In this document: one piece after another, positions 8,255 to 15,531 of the stretch | Numbering within the stretch: position 1 is the stretch's first letter | How the letters are laid out: the number at the start of each line of letters is the position of its first letter | Assembly (NCBI GenBank): GCA_018817505.1 | Contig: JAHITR010000076.1 | Location: 1-43,934, forward strand | From: Candidatus Bipolaricaulota bacterium | GTDB taxonomy: Bacteria > Bipolaricaulota > Bipolaricaulia > UBA7950 > UBA9294 | Reading direction: 5' to 3' | Length of the DNA: 43,934 bases | The notes under the pieces: generated by a model | Seen by the model: the letters and a program-made list of their open reading frames with translations, nothing else | What the model was told of the DNA's origin: nothing | Database searches by the model: none | Position numbers and translations under genes: made by a program

Positions 8255-9384
8255 TGATACGAAGTTCGGGAGCATTGCAGGATTTGTTGGGCGGATTCCT
8301 CGTGTATCGAAGTCTCGTTCCAGTCGACGATCGGCTGCCAACGATTGGCGACTTGCGACCAACATTGGGCCTAGGAGCCGATCGCCTGCCTCGCAAGGCC
8401 GAGTTTGATTATGCAAGAGTGGTTGGGGAGATAGCGCGCGAGGCACGCGTGCTTTCAGGTATCTCGAAAGGCACCACCCGACTCCTCTTCGTCGGCGACA
8501 CAATGCGCAATGACGTGTCAGCGTTCTCCAATCTGTGCGCTGCGATGGGGTGGACGGGGCACGCGTTCATTGCCGATGAGGCAGGCGCCGCCGCTCACGA
8601 GGTCAGGCAATTAGGAGATGGACAGCAGTTGACGATTTCTAGTCGATGGTGCGATATCGAGAAGTTCGTCAACGACGGTTGGGCGGCTGGCTTTGGATGC
8701 GATGAAGAAACTGTCGTGGTGGTCGACATCGACAAGACGCTTGTTGGCGCACGGGGTCGCAATGATCATGTGATTGACAAGGCAAGACAGCGGGCTGCGT
8801 ATGAGGTGGTGCAACATCTCGACGATGGAGCGTGGACTGATGAGACGTCATTCAAGCGGATTTACGACCGCATCAACGACCCTATCTTCCACCCGCTCAC
8901 AGAAGACAATCAGGATGCTGTCGCGTATTCGTCCCTGCTTGTCGCCTGCGGGTGGATGTCGCTTGACGAACTGGCCGCTCGCGTCGGCCAAGGCTGGATT
9001 TGTGGATTTAAGGGCTTGATGGATGAAGTAGCGAAGACGTGGTCGAGCTTGCCATCCGGGATCATCCGGCTGCACGAGGCCGTTCGCGAGCAAGTCGAAG
9101 CGGGAAATCCGACCCCGTTTGTTGCCTTTCGTCATGCCGAGTACCGATGCACGGCTGAACGGATGGGCCATTTGCCTGATGGAACGTCGCGCGAAACGAT
9201 GCTGGATGAAGAGATCGTCATCACTGAAGAGGTGTGGCAGGCGATTGGGACATGGCAGGCGCGAGGTTGTCTCCTATTCGGGCTCTCGGACAAGCCTGAT
9301 GAAGCCTGTTTCCCGCCCGCTGATTGTCCAGATGCTTTGCCAATCCATGGTATTCGCACCCACATCGTGGGAGGGCGACGATGA
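8251..9384 (+). CDS. HAD-superfamily-like protein inside the threonine operon
   Basis: A 377-residue protein. Around residue 160 VVVVDIDKTLVG gives the DxDxT nucleophile motif of HAD phosphatases and phosphotransferases, and FGLSDKPDEA near 330 could form a late acidic motif. Oddly, LLFVGDTMRNDVSAF near residue 83 resembles HAD motif IV (GDxxxND) but comes before the nucleophile, suggesting two HAD-like units with the first degenerate, or a permutation. Its start overlaps the asd stop and its stop overlaps the thrC start in ATGA, so it is translated with the pathway genes. No homoserine dehydrogenase or kinase is nearby. A role in forming or handling phosphohomoserine, as HAD-type ThrH can do, is speculation. 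Confidence 0.65.
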   Translation: MMIRSSGALQDLLGGFLVYRSLVPVDDRLPTIGDLRPTLGLGADRLPRKAEFDYARVVGEIAREARVLSGISKGTTRLLFVGDTMRNDVSAFSNLCAAMGWTGHAFIADEAGAAAHEVRQLGDGQQLTISSRWCDIEKFVNDGWAAGFGCDEETVVVVDIDKTLVGARGRNDHVIDKARQRAAYEVVQHLDDGAWTDETSFKRIYDRINDPIFHPLTEDNQDAVAYSSLLVACGWMSLDELAARVGQGWICGFKGLMDEVAKTWSSLPSGIIRLHEAVREQVEAGNPTPFVAFRHAEYRCTAERMGHLPDGTSRETMLDEEIVITEEVWQAIGTWQARGCLLFGLSDKPDEACFPPADCPDALPIHGIRTHIVGGRR

Positions 9385-10718
9385 ACCCCGCGATGCGTTG
9401 CTGGTACACCTGCGTACGCGGCTGCGAAGGACGTTACGCGGTGGATCAGGTCATCTATCAATGTCCTCAATGCGGAGGACTTCTGAATGTCGAGCATGAC
9501 GTCGAAGCGTTGCAAGCCAAGACTGCCGACAAATGGAAACAGCTCTTCCTTAGCCGCGCCAGCGATCTGGTCAGCCCCGAATCCAGTGGCGTCTGGAGCA
9601 AGGGGGAATGGGTCCTCCCCTCGATCGACAGGGTGAATGTCGTCTCATTGGGCGAGGGACGGACACCCCTGCTTAGCGTACCTCGGCTTGCTCAGCACGT
9701 CGGAGTTGGCGAGCTGTGGATAAAGCAATGCGGCACGACCCATACCGGGTCGTTCAAGGATCTGGGAATGACCGTGCTCGTGTCGCAGGTGAAGCAGATG
9801 ATTGCCGACGGTTCAGCCATCTGTGCGATCGTGTGCGCGTCCACAGGAGATACGTCAGCGGCACTGGCCGCCTATGGAGCCCATGCCGGAATCCCGACTG
9901 TCATTCTCCTGCCTGAAGGGAAGATCTCCCATGCGCAACTGGCCCAGCCGCTGGCCAACGGTGCCATTGTGCTCGAGCTGAATACGGACTTTGACGGGTG
10001 CATGAGGATCGTTGAGCAGGTGTCGGACGATCCGCAGTTCTACTTGGCCAATTCGAAGAACTCGCTTCGCATCGAGGGACAAAAGACGTTGGCGATTGAA
10101 ATTGTCGAGCAATTGGCATGGAATCCCCCGGATTGGATTGTCATCCCGTGCGGCAATCTGGGAAATGTCAGCGCGTTGGGCAAAGGGTTGGCAATGATGA
10201 AACAGCTGGGGCTCATCGATCGATTCCCTCGCATTCTCGCTGCACAAGCTGAGAGCGCAAATCCTCTTTATCGAAGCTTTCTCACAGGACTTGAAACGAT
10301 GGAACCTCAACAAGCTGCTCCCACGCTGGCTTCGGCCATCCGCATTGGCAATCCTGTCAGCTACGAACGCGCAGTCAAGGTGCTGAGAGAACTGAACGGG
10401 GTGGTCGGGCAAGCCAGCGAGCAGGAACTGGTTGACGCATCCGTGAATGCGGATCTGCACGGCCTGTACACCTGCCCTCAAACCGGTGTTGCCTTGGCGT
10501 GTCTGCAGAAGGCAACGCGAGCGGACATCATTCATCGTACCGACCGCGCGGTCGTGATTGCCACTGCCCACGGGTTGAAGTTCACAGAGTTCAAGACCCT
10601 TCATGATGACGCGATTCCCGGTGTGTCGACGACCCGAGCCAATCGTCCGATTCCGATGGCTGCAGATATCCGAGTTATCCGAGATCACCTACGCAGAGAG
10701 ATTGATCGAATGACCTGA
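9381..10718 (+). CDS. thrC: Threonine synthase
   Basis: A 445-residue PLP enzyme that converts O-phosphohomoserine to threonine. The N-terminus has a zinc-ribbon-like region (CVRGCEG and CPQCGG) typical of the longer ThrC group. LGEGRTPLL follows, and the PLP lysine is in HTGSFKDLG at about residue 125. The phosphate-binding region CASTGDTSAALAAYGA and the serine/glycine loop PCGNLGN are intact. The ATG at 9381 was chosen because it overlaps the preceding stop in ATGA and follows GGGAGG; the longer in-frame opening has no such signal. It is the last gene of the lysC-asd-HAD-thrC operon. Confidence 0.94.
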   Translation: MNPAMRCWYTCVRGCEGRYAVDQVIYQCPQCGGLLNVEHDVEALQAKTADKWKQLFLSRASDLVSPESSGVWSKGEWVLPSIDRVNVVSLGEGRTPLLSVPRLAQHVGVGELWIKQCGTTHTGSFKDLGMTVLVSQVKQMIADGSAICAIVCASTGDTSAALAAYGAHAGIPTVILLPEGKISHAQLAQPLANGAIVLELNTDFDGCMRIVEQVSDDPQFYLANSKNSLRIEGQKTLAIEIVEQLAWNPPDWIVIPCGNLGNVSALGKGLAMMKQLGLIDRFPRILAAQAESANPLYRSFLTGLETMEPQQAAPTLASAIRIGNPVSYERAVKVLRELNGVVGQASEQELVDASVNADLHGLYTCPQTGVALACLQKATRADIIHRTDRAVVIATAHGLKFTEFKTLHDDAIPGVSTTRANRPIPMAADIRVIRDHLRREIDRMT

Positions 10719-10751
10719 ACTGAGGAAGTGATGGCAGCGCGTTCGCGCAGG

Positions 10752-11438
10752 CTACTGCTCCAGGAAACGGTGCAGGATCCTGTCTGCGACGTCATTGGCC
10801 GCGGGCACATGGCGCAGGGCACGGAAGAGGTGCTTGGACGGCTTTCGTCCCATCAGCAGTGTCGCCCGGATGAAGAACTTAGCTTTGCGCGATGAGATCT
10901 CTGGGTGTGCTTGGATGCCCCACGCCTTGGCTGTGCCGTAGCGAAGCAGGTGCGTGTCGCAATGCATGGTTCGCCCCAGCTTGATCCAAGGATCAGGTGG
11001 ATTGGACGCTTCGTCAAAGTGATAGACGAACGTCGGCCAGAGATTGGGAAGAGCATCAAATAGGGGATCCGATCCCGTCATCTCGATCTGCGCCCACCCT
11101 ACTTCGGGTGGATTCGAGCGCGCTACGTACTGCTGACCTGATAAGGCATAGACAAGCATTTGGTGACCAAAGCACGATCCGAGAATGGGAATGCCACGTT
11201 TGACGGCTTTGCGAATCAGTCGAACCTCTATGTCGAACCACGGCTTGTGCTCGAGGATCGATGCTTCTGACCCGGTCAGCAGGATGTGGGTAAATCCATC
11301 CAGGTCCGGCGCCGGTTCTCCTGAGGGGACATTTACGACGGACGCGTCGACGCCCTTCAGATGGGCCTTCCAATGCCATGTGGGCTTGAACAAGTGGCGA
11401 TGGACGGCGTTATTGACAATCAGAATTCGCGGCGCCAT
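10752..11438 (-). CDS. Class I glutamine amidotransferase-like protein
   Basis: A 228-residue stand-alone GATase1 protein. The nucleophile elbow is LGSCFGHQM with C89, and the His-Glu pair is in QAHPE at H178 and E180, so the catalytic triad is complete. This matches the GMP-synthase-like/YfeJ-type class that hydrolyses glutamine or gamma-glutamyl bonds; no acceptor domain is present. The start could be ATG 11438 or a GTG 18 bases upstream, as no strong Shine-Dalgarno separates them. It converges on thrC, with 33 bases between the stops. The substrate is unknown. Confidence 0.8.
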   Translation of the reverse strand: MAPRILIVNNAVHRHLFKPTWHWKAHLKGVDASVVNVPSGEPAPDLDGFTHILLTGSEASILEHKPWFDIEVRLIRKAVKRGIPILGSCFGHQMLVYALSGQQYVARSNPPEVGWAQIEMTGSDPLFDALPNLWPTFVYHFDEASNPPDPWIKLGRTMHCDTHLLRYGTAKAWGIQAHPEISSRKAKFFIRATLLMGRKPSKHLFRALRHVPAANDVADRILHRFLEQ

Positions 11439-11489
11439 AGCGGAAGTATACCTCACCCTGCAGGCAGTGGCGGGCGCAGGCAGCAGACC

Positions 11490-11834
11490 CTATTCGCGGG
11501 GTTTGGGTTTCTTGCGCAAAATTGTGTTCCGTTGCTTCTTGACGCTGCGGCGTTTCCTCTGTTTGCTGGTCATCGCCCGTACGCGCCCGGGAACCGCCGT
11601 GCTGATGCGGCGCCGCGTAGGTCTATTGAGCGCTTCGAGACGGTCGCGCAATTCCCGCAGCGCAATCTGCTTATTGCGAAGCTGGCTGCGCTTGTGCCGA
11701 CACGTCACAACAATGCCCGACGAAAGATGCCCAATGCGAACGACTGTATCGCGGACACTGACATTCTACCCGCCTGGACTAGACAGCCTAGACCTTGGGC
11801 GCTGATCCGGGCACTTGCTTTGCGTGCTTCCAAT
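11490..11834 (-). pseudogene. RF-1-domain release-factor-like protein, broken at the GGQ motif
   Basis: Read on the minus strand in one frame, the sequence gives LSSPGG, then a TAG stop (forward 11766-11768), then NVSVRDTVVRIGHLSSGIVV, TCRHKRSQLRNKQIALREL and a basic tail. Small release-factor-like proteins have S-GPGGQ-x-x-NK followed by such a sequence, so the stop stands exactly where the catalytic Gln (CAG) belongs. No start codon exists between the preceding stop (11835-11837) and the GGQ, and the NK after it has become SV. Other genes here end normally with TAG, so recoding is unlikely. I infer an inactive relic; only the C-terminal RNA-binding part would remain translatable from an internal GTG at 11708. 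Confidence 0.7.
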
Positions 11835-12196
11835 TTATGCCGATGCGCTCCCCGGGTCCCGATCTCAAGCCGCGGTTGAGTCGCCAAATGCTCAAAGGCG
11901 CCTCAGCGTGTTGAGTCGCTTGCGACACTCGAGTCCTAGTTGGATTCCCAAATCGTCCTTCTGGATCGAGATTGAAATTCGGGGACAGGCTACTTTTCCA
12001 TTGGCTACAAAAGTAGCCTGTCCCCATTCGGGCTGGGGGTCGGGGGCCTGGTTCGGGACCTGGTCTTCTATTTCAACATTTTCAGAAGCGGCCTTCAGAT
12101 TTTTCGATGAGCGTGAAGGCATCAGTTTGTCTTTGGCTGGCTGCCAGCCTTTTGTCAGGCTGGAAACCTTCGGTGCTCCCTGATGCGAGAGCAGCA
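11835..12196. other. Non-coding stretch around a large palindrome
   Basis: About 360 bases without a supportable gene. It holds the perfect inverted repeat at 11981-12025 and a smaller hairpin CCAGCC/GGCTGG at 12144-12163. Frames through it are continuations of decayed genes on either side. Confidence 0.5.
11981..12025. repeat. Perfect 17-bp inverted repeat
   Basis: GGGGACAGGCTACTTTT (11981-11997) and AAAAGTAGCCTGTCCCC (12009-12025) are exact reverse complements around an 11-base loop. It lies between decayed genes and is not linked to an intact transposase in the window. Size and form fit a REP/BIME-like or RAYT-mobilised palindromic element, or the end of a non-autonomous element. The core GTAGCCTGTCCCC looks familiar from dispersed bacterial palindromes, but that is only an impression. 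Confidence 0.7.
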
Positions 12197-12333
12197 CTAC
12201 GAGTAGGCCCCCACGATGAGCGATGCGGATGGCGATGACGACGAGCACGTCATCACATATCTCATAGAGAATGCGATACGGGCCGACGCGAATTCGATAG
12301 AGTTCCGGGTTGATGAGCTTCCCAAATCGAGGA
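12197..12333 (-). pseudogene. RelE/ParE-type toxin fragment
   Basis: The minus strand encodes PRFGKLINPELYRIRVGPYR and then ILYEICDDVLVVIAIRIAHR, the C-terminal half of RelE/ParE-family mRNA-interferase or gyrase toxins, which typically read L-x-x-LWRIRVGDYRVIYEI...V--VGHR. The N-terminal half is missing: upstream there is a stop within about 15 codons and no start. At the end, one extra G in a run of five shifts the frame; without it the protein would finish with HRG-AYS and a stop at 12197-12199. It is therefore a remnant, and no intact antitoxin was found beside it. Confidence 0.65.
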
Positions 12334-12435
12334 ACACAAACCTTATTTGTAGGGTAGTACTAGATCGATCGTCTATAGATCGAAGACTTACTCGCCCCCC
12401 TCACCCAGGAACTTTGCTAGTTTCCCCCTTTCCGA

Positions 12436-12874
12436 TCATCTGGGAGCGGAAGTCAGAGCGTGCATATGGAGCATTACGTGAGGGGTTGTCGAGAGCCATC
12501 CATCACCCTGCGAGGCGGGCGGCAAATACCCATGTCTACTCGTGCCGATGATTTCGTTCAATCCATCGATCAGGCGTCTCAGGACTTCGGGCGGGAGGAT
12601 ACTTATTACGTCACCGATTCGTTTGACTGACCGCCTGTGCATCTGGTTAAGCTTAACCCAGGATTGCTTGGGTAGGTTTCCCGACTCAAGCTCAAGTGAA
12701 TGAGGGAACCCGGTACGTTGGGCCTGGTTCGTAACTGCGATCGCAATCACTGTTCTCGATCGCTCGTTGAAGACGTCATGACTGAGGATGACAACCGGAC
12801 ATATTTCAGCTTGCTCGCGTCTGCGGGTTGGATTCAGGGTTGTCCAGCGGATCTCCTCTCAGTACGCTGGCCAT
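12436..12874 (-). pseudogene. MazF/PemK-type toxin, frameshifted near the N-terminus
   Basis: From ATG 12874 the minus strand reads MASVLRGD, then needs a frame change near 12853 to continue IRWTTLNPTRRREQAEICPV, VILSHDVFNERSRTVIAIAV and on to LRRLIDGLNEIIG. This is the complete course of a MazF/PemK endoribonuclease toxin, including the VVILSHDVFNE segment. The frame of the body has a TGA just before IRW and no start codon, so the toxin should not be made. The frame also runs about 26 residues past the usual family end, suggesting a lost stop. It overlaps the antitoxin relic by 16 bases, the normal antitoxin-toxin order. Confidence 0.75.
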
Positions 12875-13099
12875 TGATGCCTCTCCACGGAGATTCCCTT
12901 TTCTGCTTGCGTTCGGTCGTCCTTGGGTCGAGCTTGGCGCATTCTACGGCCAGCGAGTCTTCTTCATGCGAGCCAGCTTCTCCTGAACGGCCTCTTGGAT
13001 TGCGCGGCTTCGACTCGGAAAAACTCTGTTCTTGACCAGCTCGTCGAGTTCGCAAAGTTTGCGTTAGTCAATGCTGACTGCAACCTTCGAGGATTTCAT
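12859..13099 (-). pseudogene. Ribbon-helix-helix antitoxin relic of the mazF-like toxin
   Basis: From ATG 13099 the minus strand gives MKSSKVAVSID, then an in-frame TAA where similar proteins have Glu, then [12 protein letters not shown] and [20 protein letters not shown], the ribbon-helix-helix and C-terminal helix of CopG/MazE-like antitoxins. After KKTR a frame change leads to [16 protein letters not shown], and a second one to a terminal AEKGISVERHQWPAY and stop, which resembles the family tail. One nonsense mutation and two frameshifts show the gene is dead, matching the broken toxin downstream. Confidence 0.7.
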
Positions 13100-13435
13100 A
13101 CTGGATCACCAGTAGTCCCATGGGTCATACCCATGGATCTATCATTGTCCGAGACGACAGTACGCCGTTTGATCCGTGAACTTGGCAGGCGGTTCCGCAG
13201 CTTTTCGGATTGCCAGTACTTTTCTGAGAGGATGGATCGTGCCACGGCAACGCAGGATTTCCTCAATCTGTCTTGTTGTGTGAGTCGTCCTCTTGGGGAA
13301 TCGAGTCCGTTCCACGTGCGCTCTTGAGACGTCGCCACCCATTGAAAATTCATTGGACCCGGCTCAGTTGAGTAAAATGGGCGGCGGCAAAGGTTTCAGG
13401 AACGTACGGGTGCGGACTGTGTCAAGGAGCGAAGC
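13100..13435. other. Intergenic stretch upstream of the apbE-like gene
   Basis: No supportable gene. Near its right end TAAAAT (13373-13378) is a good -10 box for the apbE-like gene, but no -35 box lies at proper spacing. Frames on both strands gave nothing recognisable. Confidence 0.45.
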
Positions 13436-14476
13436 ATGAAACTGGCGGTGTTGGCGATTCTTGTGGCAGTCGCTGCCTTGGGTGCGGCTTTGCTCTTGCT
13501 CTCTGATGGAGGCATCGACAAGCTGCATCAAGTGACCGATCCACGCGAGGCGATGGGAGTGTCGGTGACGATCACAGCCTCTCACCCCAATGCGCAAGCG
13601 GCACAAATGGCGATCGATCTTGCATTCGCTCGTATCGCCAAGATCGAATCGGTGGCATCGCCCGCTAACGAGGCGAGCGAGCTGAGCGAACTCAATCGAA
13701 CGGGTTATCTCCCGTCGGCATCAGACGAGCTTGTTGAGATGCTACGCCTGGCGTCTGTGGTCAACCGGGTGAGCGATGGTGCTCTGGATGTGACCATCGG
13801 CGCATGGCTCGATCTGTGGCAATTCGATCCCACGGTCGATATTCAGTTTTGGGATCGCAGCCCGGCGGTCCAAAGCGCATCAATTACCGCGGCACAAAAG
13901 CACGTCGGCATGGGTCGTATCCTCCTCGGGGGGGGACGGACGACGTCGATCTCGTTGGTTCCAGGAACCATCGTCGATCTGGGTACAATCGCTGTGGGGT
14001 ACGCTGTGGATGCAGCAATTGAGGCGCTGCGTGAGGCAGGGATTGAGTCTGCCATGGTTGAAGCGGAAGGTGCTGCACGTATCATGGGGAGCAAGCCAGA
14101 CGGATCGCCGTGGGTCGCTGTGTTTGGAACTCAGAGTGCCTCTGGCGAATCCATTGCGCGATTCCATCTGACGAACGAGGCCATTGTAATGAGGACGGTG
14201 CAAGATGAACGGCTGTCGCCTGCAATGGGCGGAACCATTCTTGATCCACGGACTGGCTATCCAGCGGTGGCGACTTCTGGTGCTGTGGTGATCGCTCCCA
14301 GTTGCGCGGAGGCGTGCGCCTTGGCCGCTGCGGTTTACGTGCTCGGGCCAGCCGATGGGTTAGCACTCATCGAGCGGCTCGAATACACAGAAGCCTTGAT
14401 GATTGGGCGCGCGGATCCCCAGGACGTTTGCCGGTCAAGCGGCTTGACAGCATTTGAGAGCCAGTCCGCGGACTGA
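13436..14476 (+). CDS. ApbE-like protein (FAD:protein FMN transferase family), membrane-anchored, key residues altered
   Basis: A 346-residue protein with an N-terminal signal or anchor helix (LAILVAVAALGAALLLL). Family marks are MGVSVTIT, SELSELNRTG, LDLWQFDP, TIVDLGTIAVGYAVD and ILDPRTGYP. ApbE attaches FMN to Thr of exported flavoproteins such as Rnf/Nqr subunits. Here the usual DLGGIAKG lysine is Val, the His before the DPRTG strand is lost, and the metal-binding ADA-x-AT motif reads AEACALAAAVYVLG, so the Asp and Thr ligands seem replaced. Activity is doubtful and a divergent role is possible. A run of eight G occurs near 13928. AGGAG precedes the ATG. No flavoprotein substrate is nearby. 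Confidence 0.75.
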   Translation: MKLAVLAILVAVAALGAALLLLSDGGIDKLHQVTDPREAMGVSVTITASHPNAQAAQMAIDLAFARIAKIESVASPANEASELSELNRTGYLPSASDELVEMLRLASVVNRVSDGALDVTIGAWLDLWQFDPTVDIQFWDRSPAVQSASITAAQKHVGMGRILLGGGRTTSISLVPGTIVDLGTIAVGYAVDAAIEALREAGIESAMVEAEGAARIMGSKPDGSPWVAVFGTQSASGESIARFHLTNEAIVMRTVQDERLSPAMGGTILDPRTGYPAVATSGAVVIAPSCAEACALAAAVYVLGPADGLALIERLEYTEALMIGRADPQDVCRSSGLTAFESQSAD

Positions 14477-14754
14477 ATATCCTAGATGCGCCGCTGCGAG
14501 TGCAGCTTCGCTTCGTTTCCATAGTTACGTAGTCAGCACATTCCGCCCGCTGAATGCCAGCGCGGCGAGTTGGTTCTCGAATCTCAGCCCGCAAGGAGAC
14601 ACTCGGGATGGTCATCTCGTTTCTTTGAGATAGCATCTTAGGACTCAACAATGTGGGGTGAGGTGTCCATGTCCGTGCTCCGTGAGACTGTCTGTTGTAT
14701 TCCTGAACTGGCTTGTCTGCGGACGGCCTTCGGTGAACCGGCGAAAGGCATGGA

Positions 14755-15531
14755 ATGACGACTTGGTACATCGGAGGCGCTGTCGCCTTCATCTGTCTTC
14801 TTCTCTGGTTGCGTCTCGTATGGGTGCAGAGGCGGGTGACAAGGAAGGCCCATGCGGACTATGCCCGCAGTCGAGGGACACTCCATGCACGTCAACTTCA
14901 TGCGGGCATAGCCAAGCATGAGCTGGCATTGCGGCCGCTCATTGTGGAACGGGAAAGGATTGGTGCGGCCATCGACTCCCTGGCGCGAGGCGAGCTGAAC
15001 GAGCTCAGGAAATCGCTTGCCAATGACCTTGTCCATGGCCCTCTGGCGGAGATTCGCGGCGTTGGCTCCAAACTTAAAAATCGCATTGTTGAGTCGTGTT
15101 TTGATGGCACGCTGGAAAGTCTGAACACGGCCCAACAGGTGCCTGGCGTCGGTCCGGAGATGGCACTGGATATCCAAACGTGGATACAGCAGATGCAAAA
15201 CCGAATGCCGCAGCTTCTTAAGGGCGATTTTGAGGGTAAGGCGGCCATTGTCGATGCCTACCAGCAGCAGCGCAGTGTCTTGAGCACGCAGCGCGCCCGT
15301 CTTGAGCGAATGATCCAGCGACGTACAGACATGCTGGCACAAGCCAAACGAAAGATGGCCTCGCTGGAAACGGCGACACCGGCCATCTATCGGCAGGCGC
15401 TTCTAGGCGATGTGCAGGCCGCAGAACGCGTGGCCGCCCACACGCTCGGTGTGTTCCCCGAATGGGAGGACGCGCCCGATTGGTTCGCCGAATTGATCAC
15501 CGATCCGGAGCGTGAGATGGATGGCATCTAA
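14755..15531 (+). CDS. Membrane-anchored helix-hairpin-helix protein
   Basis: A 258-residue protein. Residues 3-24 form one transmembrane helix; a long charged, probably coiled-coil region follows. About residues 95-140 hold two helix-hairpin-helix motifs (IRGVGSKLKNRIV and VPGVGPEMALDI), which bind the DNA backbone non-specifically. A second helical region precedes an acidic C-terminus. Its end overlaps the SNF2 gene start by 11 bases, so the two are co-translated and may act together, with this protein tethering DNA or the ATPase to the membrane. I do not recognise a named family. AAAGG precedes the ATG. Confidence 0.75.
   Translation: MTTWYIGGAVAFICLLLWLRLVWVQRRVTRKAHADYARSRGTLHARQLHAGIAKHELALRPLIVERERIGAAIDSLARGELNELRKSLANDLVHGPLAEIRGVGSKLKNRIVESCFDGTLESLNTAQQVPGVGPEMALDIQTWIQQMQNRMPQLLKGDFEGKAAIVDAYQQQRSVLSTQRARLERMIQRRTDMLAQAKRKMASLETATPAIYRQALLGDVQAAERVAAHTLGVFPEWEDAPDWFAELITDPEREMDGI

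Noticed and set aside
11766-11768. TAG recoded as glutamine or other amino acid
   Set aside because: Several intact genes in the window end with TAG at their natural ends and no other gene needs read-through.
14477-14754. Small gene on the minus strand between the apbE-like and HhH genes
   Set aside because: The only long frame has no ribosome site and no recognisable protein; the gap holds nothing I can support.
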